Numbered from the stretch's first letter, positions 20,800 through 30,479 are shown. The stretch is DNA of 64,000 bases from Plasmodiophora brassicae (GCA_039704465.1 JASFAU010000010.1:992001-1056000); one strand, 5' to 3'. Notes: generated by a model from the letters alone, not told the origin. A program made the numbers and translations.

Positions 20800-21963
20800 A
20801 TGGGTAACTGCATGGCCGCCGAGGGGTTGACCTGCAACGAGCCCTACGCCAACGGCATCCGCGTCGCGCTCTCTGACGACGAACGCGAGCTCGTCTACGG
20901 CGCATACATGGAGGCGGTGCGCGCCGCATACGCTGGGTGCATGACCTTCAAGGAGGAGCTCTGTACGGTGGCAGCCTTACTTCTCGTCGTCGTTCAGGAG
21001 ATCTACCATGGTCGTCGCAAACTGCCCACGGGCGTCCCGTTCACCTGGACGTTCCTGTTCGCCGACTGCATGGAAGCCTACCTGCGGCAGACTGGCCGCC
21101 CTGGCGATTCCGCCGCGCGTATAGCACTGAGGTCGGTCCTTGCCCGCCGCGTCGGGCAATGGTCGCCCGACTACTCGGTCGACGACGCATCAGCAGCAAT
21201 CGGCGCCGCCGTGCTCAAAGCGGTCGGCGATCAGACCGGTCCCCGCCCGCAACAGATCCTGTTGGACACGGACGAATGGCTGAAGACGAGGATCACGGCG
21301 ACGACGAACGCTCGCGATTTGATCGACGCCGCCGAGCACAAGGCGACGTTCGCGCGCAGGGCGTCCACCGTCGTGATGCGACCGTCACCAGTGTGTGCCG
21401 TGTCGCGTGCCGACACGGCGCCGTTCTCGATCCACCTCCTGTCCCGATGGATCACGGTGCACCTGCGCCTACGGGAACCGGCCGTGTTCCGGTCGACGAG
21501 CGTCCAGGTGAACGGGGAGGTCTACGACTTCGCCGGGTCCAGGGCGACAACGTCGCACATGTTCGCCGCGCTCCTCCACGAAGCGAACGACGCGCGCGTC
21601 GACGCCCGTTTCGCGGCCGTACGCGCGTACCTGGACGTCAGGTTCTTCTGCCCGTTCGGGGTCGATGGCAACGAAGACCTGGCCGTCATGGTCCTGGATT
21701 CGGTATTGCTTCGAGGCGGGTGGCAGCTGCCGTCGATGCACCCGATCCAGATGGCGACGTGCAGCGCTCGGGATCGGCAGGTCTTTGGCAACCTGCTCGA
21801 GATCGTCGTCAACACGGCCAGGCCGGTCATCCACGAGCCGGCACCCGGTTGCACCCAGCGCCTGGCGGAGACCTACCCGGCCCTGAACAAGCGACGGTCA
21901 TCACGATCCGACGTTGCACGCGGGCTATCCAGTCTATACCCGTCCGTGCGGCGCTCCCATTAG
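20800..21963 (+). CDS. Putative N-myristoylated protein of unknown function
   Basis: An intronless 387-aa protein from the ATG that gives MGNCMAAEG. Gly at position 2 followed by Asn and Cys4 is a classic N-myristoylation plus palmitoylation signal, as on membrane-attached signalling proteins. The body is mostly helical with no transmembrane segment: FKEELCTVAALLLVVVQEIY, RIALRSVLARRVGQWSPDY, FSIHLLSRWITVHLRLREP, ARFAAVRAYLDVRFFCPFGV. I do not recognise a family; the first third has a cyclin- or VHS-like helical look but no diagnostic motif. The frame is open upstream, where it is Arg-rich, so the MGNC start is preferred. Confidence 0.7.
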   Translation: MGNCMAAEGLTCNEPYANGIRVALSDDERELVYGAYMEAVRAAYAGCMTFKEELCTVAALLLVVVQEIYHGRRKLPTGVPFTWTFLFADCMEAYLRQTGRPGDSAARIALRSVLARRVGQWSPDYSVDDASAAIGAAVLKAVGDQTGPRPQQILLDTDEWLKTRITATTNARDLIDAAEHKATFARRASTVVMRPSPVCAVSRADTAPFSIHLLSRWITVHLRLREPAVFRSTSVQVNGEVYDFAGSRATTSHMFAALLHEANDARVDARFAAVRAYLDVRFFCPFGVDGNEDLAVMVLDSVLLRGGWQLPSMHPIQMATCSARDRQVFGNLLEIVVNTARPVIHEPAPGCTQRLAETYPALNKRRSSRSDVARGLSSLYPSVRRSH

Positions 21964-22012
21964 CACGGCAATGTACTAGTACACAGTAGGTAATAGGTTG
22001 AGGTTGCTGTGT

Positions 22013-22589
22013 CTACGGCCGCAACAGGTCGTCGTTGTGCTGCGACGCTGCGTGCGCCACCAGGTGGCTCTTTCGTGCGAACCGCTGCAAGCAATGCTCG
22101 TACGCGCACTGGAATGGCTTCTCGCCCCGGTGCACGTCGTGCACATGCCTCTGCACAGGCCAGTCAGTGATCGTCGTCCGAAAACCCGGGACAGGACTGC
22201 CCGCCCCATACCAGCATGTTGCCCTTCTCAGCAAAGGCGCGACGGCACCCAGGGTACGCGCACTGGAACGGTTTCTCGCCGGTATGCTTTCGAGAATGTC
22301 GGACCAGGGCGCAGGGTTTCGAGAACGACATGCCGCAGTCGGGGTACGGACAGGCGTGCCTGGCCTTGCCTATGCCGCCGTCATCACTCCGGGTCACCCG
22401 GGGTTTGCTCTCGACGACTGGTTCGCGTCTTGGCAAACCGCAGAACGGGCAGGCGGGAAGGGCTTCCAGTTTGTCCCGGCACTGACGGCAGAACAGGGCG
22501 GCGCAGCAGGACGCGCGGACGACGATGTGGACGCGATCGTCAAAGTACCGAAAGCAGCGTGGGCAGATGTCCACGTCTCGATGACGCAT
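22013..22589 (-). CDS. RING finger plus three C2H2 zinc fingers (2 exons)
   Basis: One intron (22151-22211, 61 nt) joins two exons into 171 aa. Residues 8-48 form a RING-like zinc site: CPRC...CCAALFCRQC...CPFC. Residues ~78-165 hold three C2H2 fingers of the C-x4-C-x12-H-x3/4-H type, joined by TGEKPFQCAYPGC and RGEKPFQCAYEHC linkers; the third ends HAASQH. The intron splits the second finger and splicing rebuilds it (GNMLRHVHDVH). A RING at the front would suit an E3 ligase, the fingers DNA binding; the pairing in so short a protein is unusual. Convergent with the MGNC gene (50 bp between stops). Confidence 0.82.
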
Positions 22590-22954
22590 CGGCGCTTGTC
22601 GACGGCCGTTGTCCGTTCAATAGGGAGACTCCTGGCACAGCCTTGCAGCACGTCATTCCGGCTCGTCGGCCGGCGGTGGGACGGCCAGCAGTGGCCAGGG
22701 GGTCCTGGTCGCACGAAACGGCAGTAATCGCGCGTGTGACGGCCTGGCTGCGGCCGCTGCCGGCTTCCGTCGGTCGGCTAGCAGCACCGCCAGCGCTGTG
22801 ACACGCGAGCCGCGCCTGTTCCACTTCAGCTGCAGCTCGCGGACATGTCCGCTGCCAGAAATACCACACGCACCGTGGCGCGCACCGCCACGGCGGGGAA
22901 GTGCGTGGCGCACTGTCAGGCGACTGGAAATCGGCGGCAGCGCCATTGCAAGTG
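22590..22954. other. Divergent promoter region
   Basis: About 365 bp between the divergent zinc-finger and NAF1 genes. Several frames are open because of high GC but translate to Ala/Arg/Pro-rich sequence without domains. Confidence 0.45.
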
Positions 22955-24211
22955 ATGATGGACCAGGTCGTCAGCGTTGCCGCCGGTGGCGCCCCGCGCG
23001 CTTCGGAGCCCGCCGTGTCCGGGGCGGATCCGTCGAAGGACGCCCCTGCGTCCGACCCATCGGAGGCGCCGCCTGCCGCGACTCCGATTGCAGCCTCGGA
23101 CAATTTTCTCGACACGGTACACGCACCGGATGCGGAACCGGCTCCTGGTGCCGATTCGGCGACCTGCCTCGGTCCCGATGATCAGGCGGAGGTGCCGGTG
23201 CGCCCGTCGGATGTCGGTGCCGCCGAACCGTCCAGGATGGAGTTTGAGTTCGATTCCGATCCATGCCTGGACGACGACGACTCGTTGTCGTCGTCGTCGT
23301 CCGATGACGAATCGGACGTCGGCGTGATAGATCGTGCCGATCTGGACGCGTTCGTTGCGGACGCGCTGGTGTCGGAGAAGCCGCTGCGAACGGTGAACGA
23401 GATCGACCCGGACACGGTGGAGATCCCGGACCGACGGGCCATCCCGATCTCGTCGGAATCGACGCTCCGAGAGATCGGCCTGATCTCGTCGTTCGTCGAG
23501 GGCACTGTGGTCATCATGGCGAAGGAAGGCGCGCAGCCCATTGACATCGGCGGGGCGCTCGCCTTGCATGATCGGACGCCGCTCGGATACGTCGACGACG
23601 TCTTCGGGCCCGTCCAGTCCCCATTCTACCTCGTTCGCGTGCGCGCCGACGACGACCTGTCCGTCTCGAACGGCGCGGCCGTGTTTGCTGTCGAGGAGCT
23701 GTCTGCGCTGCTGGAAGCGGCCAAGCTGGATCGCAAAGGGACGGACGCGTCGTACCTGAACGACGAGGAGGACAAGAACCAGGTGGAGTATTCCGACGAT
23801 GAGGAGGAGCAACGCGCCCGGCAGGAACGAAAGGCGTCGGCGCAGAAGGCGAAGCGCGCGACCGGCCCGCCGAGGCCTGCGCGCCCCAGCCCGAGCATGA
23901 CGTTCCCATCGGCCACACAGCGGGACGTGCATCCCGGGCTCTACAACCAGACGTACCCGGGGGCCATGCCGCACCCGTCAATGTTCCAGTATCCGCCACC
24001 AGGGTACCCGATGCCCGCGCCTGGGTACTACGGGGGTGGCGTCCCTGTCCCGCCTCGCCATCTGCCGTACCACGCTGGACAGTTCATGCAGTACCCGGGC
24101 GAGCGGGCGCCGTTCCACCCACAGCTCTACCAACAAGGGCAATACTACCAGGGCGGGCCGTCGCCCGGGCGGTACAATAGCCAGCGACAGAGGCAGGACC
24201 GCGAACGATAA
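22955..24211 (+). CDS. NAF1: H/ACA RNP assembly factor NAF1
   Basis: NAF1 holds the place of GAR1 during nuclear assembly of H/ACA ribonucleoproteins. The intronless 418-aa protein has an acidic Ser/Asp N-terminal region (DDDDSLSSSSSDDESD), the central Gar1/Naf1 beta-barrel (LISSFVEGTVVIMAKEG, LGYVDDVFGPVQSPFYLVRV), the NAF1-specific DEEDKNQVEYSDDEEE that follows, a basic stretch, and a Pro/Tyr/Gly-rich C-terminal tail (PGYPMPAPGYYGGG). The domain order is that of fungal and animal NAF1. Start taken at the first ATG of the frame. Confidence 0.9.
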   Translation: MMDQVVSVAAGGAPRASEPAVSGADPSKDAPASDPSEAPPAATPIAASDNFLDTVHAPDAEPAPGADSATCLGPDDQAEVPVRPSDVGAAEPSRMEFEFDSDPCLDDDDSLSSSSSDDESDVGVIDRADLDAFVADALVSEKPLRTVNEIDPDTVEIPDRRAIPISSESTLREIGLISSFVEGTVVIMAKEGAQPIDIGGALALHDRTPLGYVDDVFGPVQSPFYLVRVRADDDLSVSNGAAVFAVEELSALLEAAKLDRKGTDASYLNDEEDKNQVEYSDDEEEQRARQERKASAQKAKRATGPPRPARPSPSMTFPSATQRDVHPGLYNQTYPGAMPHPSMFQYPPPGYPMPAPGYYGGGVPVPPRHLPYHAGQFMQYPGERAPFHPQLYQQGQYYQGGPSPGRYNSQRQRQDRER

Positions 24212-24262
24212 ATTCCGTGCGTCTTTACTGAAACGTCCTCATGGAGCGTGCGCCGTCCTCCG

Positions 24263-24520
24263 ATGCCTCTTGTACGATGTCACGATGCGTATGCCGGATG
24301 GAGCGCGGTATACGTCGTTGACGTGGACGCCGCTCAACGTGAAACAGGCGCCGACTCCATGGTGGGCGTCGTCGCTGCGACCGACGACCGGACAACGCTG
24401 CCGGTCGCCAACGCCGCATCGTCGTACACGCCCGCCCGACATGCCGTTGTGTTCGGCCTCGCAGGTCGTCGACGCCCTGACGTGCCCTGCCTGTACCCGC
24501 GCCGACGTCGCCGGGGATAA
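24263..24520 (+). CDS. Possible small protein, unknown
   Basis: An 85-codon frame from an ATG (MPLVRCHDAYAGWSAVYVVD) that ends in an Arg-rich tail. No family recognised; the opposite strand is also open. Kept as a weak candidate because the first 60 residues have a balanced, protein-like composition. Confidence 0.22.
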   Translation: MPLVRCHDAYAGWSAVYVVDVDAAQRETGADSMVGVVAATDDRTTLPVANAASSYTPARHAVVFGLAGRRRPDVPCLYPRRRRRG

Positions 24521-25124
24521 GCGGCACGGCCGAGCGGACCCAAGACGACCACAACGCATCCTGCTGGGCGCCTGCCGACGTGGTCGACCTGTCTGCGAGA
24601 ACGTCCTGCACCTTCAACACAGGTGCGAGTCATCGTCTGATGCACAGGCGCCCAGGATCTCTAACACGCTGGACAGGGCGCGCCTGCCGTTGCCTGCCGT
24701 CGTCCGACCAACATGAGCACGTGCAGGGCATCAGACGCCCTGCCTAAGCGGGGCGGGGCCAGCGTCGTGCCGACCTGCTTCTTAGCTCAGACGGCGCCCT
24801 GGACGTCCGGCAATCGCTGCAATCGGTCGCGCGCGCCCCTTCCCAGCACCATGCGTCGATGGCGCGGCGGACCGACTCAATCGTGGCAACCTCTACGATG
24901 GGTGACTCTGGGGAGGGTACTGCGATGTCGTGGTAATTTCGACCGGGGTGGGCGATGTTCGGCGTAACTTCGCAGGCTTACTGTAGGTATCGATCTGATG
25001 GCGGCCTCTGAGCGCGCCAGTCGCCACGCAGAAGCCCTGATCCGAGGTTGTGTCACCGGGTGATCATGGATGATTGGCATTGGTCACTTCTATGTACCGG
25101 AATCGGAGGTTCGGACGGTCAAAT

Positions 25125-25391
25125 ATGAACTACTGGATCTATCCATTAATCGCTATATCGATAGGTTTGATTTCCCTGGTCGTGTACTGGCTCAGCGGCA
25201 GGCAGCACCAGGAACTCTTAAGCACTCTTCAGGCGAATCAGCTGGGCATTCTACATGCGATCCAGCAGTTCAGTCAGCCGCCGACGTCATCAGATGCGTC
25301 GCTGTATCCAGGAATTTCGAACGATCAGGAAATTCTGGATCTATCCGTTTGTCGCTCTATACAGCTGGGCCATAGAACGATAAATGGATAG
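25125..25391 (+). CDS. Small single-pass membrane protein, left palindrome copy
   Basis: An 88-aa frame starting MNYWIYPLIAISIGLISLVV, i.e. an N-terminal membrane helix, followed by a polar helix (GRQHQELLSTLQANQLGILH) and a Ser/Asp-rich tail. The same protein is encoded in the opposite arm with few changes, mostly outside or neutral to the helix, which suggests that it is or was a real gene. The last ~15 codons run into the palindrome centre and overlap the end of the right copy. Confidence 0.45.
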   Translation: MNYWIYPLIAISIGLISLVVYWLSGRQHQELLSTLQANQLGILHAIQQFSQPPTSSDASLYPGISNDQEILDLSVCRSIQLGHRTING

Positions 25392-25607
25392 ATCCAGAAT
25401 TTCTTGATCGTTCGAAATTCCTGGATACAGCGACGCATCTGATGACGTCGGCGGCTGACTGAACTGCTGGATCGCATGTAGAATGCCCAGCTGATTCGCC
25501 TGAAGAGTGCTTAAGAGTTCCTGGTGCTGCCTGCCGCTGCGCCAGTACACGAGCAGGGAAATCAAAATTATCGATATAGCGATTAATGGATAGATCCAGT
25601 AGTTCAT
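25341..25607 (-). CDS. Small single-pass membrane protein, right palindrome copy
   Basis: Mirror copy of the left-arm protein: MNYWIYPLIAISIILISLLV, then the same GRQHQELLSTLQANQLGILH helix and tail. Substitutions in the helix (Gly to Ile, Val to Leu) are conservative. The two copies are convergent and share about 50 bp at the palindrome centre, so full-length transcripts of both would be complementary over most of their length. Confidence 0.45.
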   Translation of the reverse strand: MNYWIYPLIAISIILISLLVYWRSGRQHQELLSTLQANQLGILHAIQQFSQPPTSSDASLYPGISNDQEILDLSIYRSMAQLYRATNG

Positions 25608-26231
25608 ATTTGACCGTCCGATTCCGGTACATAGAAGTGACCAATGCCAATCCTGCATGGCCACCACTGGAGACCGAGGCGCCTGCGTGACAAGCGCGAA
25701 ACCCAAATGGCCACCACTACCAGCTCAACGCACCTGCGGGCCTCGGTGACACAGCCTCGGATCAGGTCTTCTGCGAGCTCAGAGGCCGCCATCAGATTGA
25801 TACCTGCTGTAGACCTGCGAAGTTAAGCCGAACATCGCCCACCCCGGCCGAAATTACCACTACGTCGCGGCAACTTCCCCCGAGGCGCCCATCCTACAAT
25901 CACAGAGGTTGCGACGACTTGAGTCGAGCATGGTGCTGGGAAGGGGCGCGCGCGACCGATTGCAGCGATCGCCGGACGTCCAGGGCGCCGCCTGAGCTGG
26001 GCAGACAGGCGCGTCTGGGCGTAGGCAGACCAGCTCACTACATAGTACAAATAGGAATTAGTAGCGGACTATTAATAGCGGAAACCGACCGCCTATAACG
26101 TCCGCGGCATGCGCACGGCACTCCCGTCGTCTGCGTTCTGAAAGGCGTAAACTTGTTGTCCGTTCGAACCTAACGAAAGTATGATCGCCTGACCTACACG
26201 CTTTGTATCGAGCCGTATCGTGACGCCGCGC

Positions 26232-27155
26232 ATGACGACAGGAACCATCGATCTGAACGTGGCCAATATGGCGCTCCAGCGTCGTGTCCGCTGCTTCAAG
26301 CCAGCTGCGTTAACTCTTTCCTTGACCTTCCTTCTGATCGGTCTATGCAACGGGATTGAATACGTTTTTGTGGCCGATGTTGCCACTGGGTACGTGGAGT
26401 GCGGCGAAGCCATTGATGAAGATCGTGTTTGCCTGCACGGCGCTCAAGATCTCGTGCGGACGGCCGGCTTCAGGCCGCATGAACAAGAAGGCTCCTGTTT
26501 CTACTGCTATGTAGGCAACGTCGTTCCTGAAGACCTGACCCTGCTCAGGGACTTCATGGCCTTGGTGAATCCGGTATACTACCCTCGCCGCGTGTAATCG
26601 ATACTGGACTGACGATCACTGGCGCCCGCGCGCGCAACAGGACATTGACTGGGTGCCAGACGCAAAGAATTTTGTCAACAATTACAATCTTCGGGAGAGA
26701 CATTTCGAGTACAATTACCGGCTTCTTGAGTTGGCCCATCGCTACAACGTGAGCCGGCTCCTTTTGTCTATGGGGTACTTCCTGCCACTTCCAACGACAG
26801 ATGCACCTGCCATACGCGGTGTCCCACTGTACGTAAGCTTGGAAGCACATTGTTACTACTTCATCTAACTCCACACTGCAGGTCTGACGACGTCTGTTCC
26901 ATCTGCCTACAACCGTGCACGAGGATTGACCATATCGCAAAGCTATCGTGCAGCCATCTCTACCATATGGACTGTCTCATCGGCTGGCTTAAAGAAGGAC
27001 AACGCGCTTGCCCAATCTGCAGAAAAGACATAAAGGTCGAGTGGTTTATCCCAGTGCGATTTCCTAACGGGATTCCGGACCATGATGTCGAGGAAGTTGT
27101 TCGCGTCTGGGCAAGCGCGTTGGCCCCGGGACACGGGACGTCGCTTGACGCGTAA
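26232..27155 (+). CDS. RING-H2 protein with signal peptide, copy A (3 exons)
   Basis: Introns at 26592-26640 and 26829-26881 join three exons into 273 aa. A hydrophobic segment (PAALTLSLTFLLIGLCNG, residues ~30-47) acts as signal peptide or anchor; then ~160 aa of unknown fold with paired cysteines (GSCFYCYVG), then a RING-H2 domain CSICLQPC ... LSCSHLYHMDCLIGW ... CPICRKD with Cys/His spacing of a C3H2C3 RING. Membrane-anchored RING-H2 proteins are usually ubiquitin ligases of the secretory pathway. A broken copy lies at 35230-36035. Start is the first ATG after the duplication border that gives the hydrophobic N-terminus. Confidence 0.72.
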
Positions 27156-27301
27156 GCGCCCCAACTCCCAAGCGACATTGCAGAATCCCCTGGATCAGCG
27201 CGTCGCAATGGAATACATTATGCGCGTCTCTACGTCCCAATATCGTGCCGGAGATGACCTACGAGCAGCAACAACAGCCAAACGCCTTTCAGGGGTGCAC
27301 G

Positions 27302-29089
27302 TTAGCTGGTCACCTTGAACCACTTCATGGCGTGCACTAATATAATATTACTACATATATACATCAAGGCCTGCCGCACAGCACGGCCAACCGCCCAGCG
27401 TCCGTCGCTATAATGTCTGAGTTTAGATCGGGCCAAAGCCTTCGAGCAGGGGAGGACGTTGCGAGCCACTGGATCGCTCCGGGCCCTTGCGGAAATGTTG
27501 CACTCGCCACGACGAGATCTCTCGAGATGGCGGTAGGGGAGTTCCACCACGTAATTCACACAAGTGCCTGCGCTCCGCCGTACCAGCATGATTCGGTCGT
27601 CGCGGACATGCCCTGAATATCGTTCGTATTTACACGTTTCCATCGCCCTGCTCTGGTCAAAACCTGAGACGTACCAGCATTCCGTACCCGCCTGACAGAT
27701 CGAATGCAAGGATTGTAGTGTGTTCACAATGAAACGTGGCTGCCGTCGTCCAGGTGGCGTTGGGATTCCATCGCAGCCGGCCTGCAGCTGAACGGGATGC
27801 AGACCAGCTGCAGGGAGGACGCAGGACGATTCCTGTGCAGCAGCCGATTCCACGGCGCCAGTGTACGCTGCTGGTAAGAGGTTGGTACGATCAGTACGCG
27901 GCCGTCAGGAAACAGCTCCCGAAGTACCCCTTCACAGCCATCTGCAATGATGTTCGTGTCACGCTGCCAATGCAGATTCAACTCATGTTGCCCTTGTTCA
28001 CGCATAGGGGATGTCTTGACCGTTCGCTTGTCCGCCAGCTTCGAACCGCAAGGGCACCCGGAATGAGCATGTCTTCCTGTTACGAATCCGTCAAAGAGCA
28101 GATCATGTCCGCGTCGAGGAGAAACACTATGTTGTCGGCGTGCAGAACATTAACTTCCGCAGGGATGGAGAAGTTGGTAAGATGCGAATAACGAGACCTG
28201 CACGCTACTGGCTGAACATCATTCTTCAACGAAGGAAACAGAGTCTCCAGGTACGCCCGCAAGTGGCCGCAGTTGTCGACGACGTCGCAGACTTGTGTAA
28301 CCTCGGCGTACACATTTGCGTCAATAGTTTCTTTCGTCATCTTCGGACCGCAAGGGCATCCGGAATGAGCATGTCTTGTTATGAATCCGCCAAAGAACAG
28401 ATCATGTCCGTTACTCAAGTCTGCGACGTCGTCGACAACTGCGGCCACTTGCGGGCGTACCTGGAGACTCTGTTTCCTTCGTTGAAGAATGATGTTCAGC
28501 CAGTAGCGTGCAGGTCTCGTTATTCGCATCTTACCAACTTCTCCATCCCTGCGGACGTTAATGTTCTGCACGCCGACAACATAGTGTTTCTCCTCGACAT
28601 GATCTGCTTTTGACGGATTCGTAACCGGAAGACTCATTCCGGGCGCCCTTGCGGTTCGAAGCTGGCGGACAAGCGAACGGTCAAGACATCCCCTATGCGT
28701 GAACAAGGGCAGCACGAGTTCAACCTGCATTGGCAGCGTGACACGATCGTCATTGCAGATGGCTGTGAAGGGGTACTTCGGGAGCTGCTTCCTAACGGCC
28801 TCCACATTTAAGTCCTTGAGCAAGAAGTTCATGTTTCATCTCGTCCCAGCGATTTCGGTGCATTAGAGCAGTAACGCTGTACCGTCCAGAGTGAGAGAAG
28901 TGGTGCACGCGAAACGTACTCGTTAATACCCTTGTACACGAGCAGGAACCCACCGAATCCGTTTTCTGCTGTAGCACAAAACCCCAGTCTTGCGATTGGG
29001 TTGGAATTCCACCCATTCAGCTTAATGGTCTCGTTCTTATGACAGAAAGGGCACTTAATCCCGGAAGTAGCATTTCGAGGAGAAAGCAT
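27302..29089 (-). pseudogene. Decayed glycosyltransferase-like gene, copy A
   Basis: Minus-strand fragments look like one broken gene: a CxxC start (IKCPFCHKNETIKLNGWNSN), RWDEMKHELLAQGL, RSRYSHLTNFSIP, then NIVFLLDADMI, then ELFPDGRVLIVPTSYQQRTL and LVRRSAGTCVNYVVELP. The hydrophobic strand ending in DAD resembles the DxD metal site of GT-A glycosyltransferases such as the GT49/LARGE group; this is inference. A stop and a frame change follow DADMI, and the middle is scrambled by an inverted repeat, so no continuous protein can be read. The related copy B is also broken. Confidence 0.4.
27885..28835. repeat. ~0.95 kb inverted repeat inside copy A
   Basis: The stretch about 27,885-28,340 reappears as reverse complement at about 28,385-28,835. 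Both strands therefore encode the same peptides (for example KQLPKYPFTAICND and FTHRGCLDRSLVRQLRTARA) from opposite directions, and both carry the NIVFLLD stretch. Arms differ by small indels, e.g. DADMIC on one side and DMIC on the other. Absent as such from copy B, which has only a short hairpin (36,775-36,910) at the equivalent place. Confidence 0.82.
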
Positions 29090-29105
29090 AATGGTACAAA
29101 CGTTT

Positions 29106-29651
29106 CACCAAACTTACAGAACGGATCTGGCGGGAAAATGCCGTTCAGGGCTCGGCGGAGCGGTATCAGAACTCTGTGGGTCAGAACCAGAGCGTCCGGA
29201 AATTCGCTGGTATTCCTGTGGCTGGAAAAAACTCATGCATTGCAGTGGTTGAGCCCGCTGCGCAGCGTCCTTGGTATCATGAGCTGCCTTGGTCGGAACA
29301 CCGATGCCTTTGCGGACGCCCCCTGCCTCCCTCTCTCGTCGGTGCCGCGTCATCCTGCCACTTCGCAAGTTTCAAAGCGAGCGCGATCAGCGGGTGACTG
29401 CACACGACTGGGTCACGAACAGCCACGGACATCAATGCGCGAGCGCAATGGTACCTCGTCAAGGCCAACGAATATTAGTAGCCAGGCATCGGGCATGTTT
29501 AAGGTTGCACCAGTGAGCAGGCATGGACGATATTGGCCGATCAGTCATGGTGTTGGTAGTGGTGCCCAGAAACAACGGCAGTGCTGTCGCCAGCGGACAC
29601 CGGGAACCTGTGAAGATCGCCACGGAGTCCGCCACGGAGTCCGTATCCACC
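29106..29651. other. No supported gene
   Basis: About 550 bp between duplication copy A and the CS-like gene. A plus-strand frame at 29039-29671 is open but Arg/Ser-rich with no domain. The downstream gene's frame is open back to an ATG at 29523, so its true start could lie there. Confidence 0.4.
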
Positions 29652-30479
29652 ATGACGGCGCCGAGCTGTGAAGTTACTGCACCGCCCTATTCCCTGAAGG
29701 TCAAGAGGATCAATGGCCAGCGTCATGTGGTGGTCCGCGTCGTCCTTCACAGAGTCCCGCCCCATCATATCAAGTACATGGACCCGCCGTTGAACATGCC
29801 CCCGGGATGACGTCCTAACCTCTCGTTACCACGTAGGTATGAGCCGACACAGGAACGTCTGGTCGTGACCACGCTGGGGCACACCAAGAAATTCGTGCTG
29901 GATGTCCCGTATCCCGATGGCGTCCGCGTCGTTGTCGGCGACAACCCAGAAGCGCAATTCGAGTGTACGTTTCGGGTTTCGCGATTGTACCCGTGTGCCG
30001 ACATTTTGTGGTTCAACAGATGGGATCCTGACGGCACAGCTCCCGATCGAAGGCGAGGTTGCGCGTCCACCCAGGGACAAGCCGGAGAAACGGGCGAAAT
30101 CCCCGCCTGCGGCTCCTGTTGCGCCGGTCAAGCCCGCCAAGGTCAAGAAACCGAAGAAGCCGTTTGTCGTCAAGGACACGGCGCTGAAGCTCGTGGACGA
30201 AATCGCTGGCGCCGAAGAAAGGGCTGTCGAGGAGAAGCTGGCGAAAGATGCCGAGAAGCAGACCGCCCTAGAGCAACGCTCCGCCGAGCGCGCCGAGAAG
30301 GAAGAGCGCCGTCAAAAGTTTAAGGTAGGACTATTGGGGCGGCAACTCGTGTTCCCAGCGTATTGATGGCATTGCAGGCGGCGGCGAAAGCCGAACTTAA
30401 GGCACGAATCTCCAGGCGTCGTGCGGAACAGGACGAGCCATGCGCCGCCCTTCCGAAACGAAAGAAGAGCGCGCGCTAA
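29652..30479 (+). CDS. CS/Hsp20-like (p23/PIH1-CS type) domain protein (4 exons)
   Basis: Introns 29774-29836, 29965-30019 and 30325-30377 join four exons into 218 aa. Residues ~8-95 read as a beta-sandwich of the CS/Hsp20 type: YSLKVKRINGQRHVVVRVVL, QERLVVTTLGHTKKFVLDVP, and FEYGILTAQLPIEGE, where the last strand matches the 'NGIL.V.LP' end of such domains. A long Lys/Glu-rich helical tail follows. CS domains occur in HSP90 co-chaperones and in ciliary dynein assembly factors, which would fit the flagellar genes in the window, but the exact family is not recognised. A start at 29523 would add 43 aa. Confidence 0.62.

Larger units (their letters stand above)
24780..26005. repeat. ~1.2 kb imperfect palindrome (inverted repeat)
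   Basis: Sequence from about 24,780 to 25,350 is repeated in reverse complement from about 25,382 to 26,005, around a ~31-bp spacer (25351-25381). The outer ends match closely (the stretch ending CCTTCCCAGCACCATG on the left near 24,852 and its complement near 25,929 on the right), as do the inner ends (GAAATTCTGGATCTATCC). Arms differ by substitutions and a few indels, the right arm having an extra segment near 25,660-25,740. Each arm carries a copy of the same small membrane-protein frame. Confidence 0.9.
26062..29105. repeat. Segmental duplication copy A
   Basis: Shares sequence with 35068-37206 from its first bases (TAGCGGACTATTAATAGCGG) to its last (CGAGGAGAAAGCAT). Copy A is ~3.0 kb and is longer because it contains an extra inverted repeat and copy B carries deletions. 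It holds an intact RING-H2 gene and a decayed minus-strand gene. Confidence 0.85.

Noticed and set aside
22540..23115. 191-codon minus-strand frame opposite the NAF1 start
   Set aside because: Shadow of the NAF1 coding strand and of the zinc-finger gene; Ala/Arg/Ser-rich with no domain.
29039..29671. 210-codon plus-strand frame after duplication copy A
   Set aside because: Arg/Ser-rich, crosses the duplication border and overlaps the better supported CS-like gene.
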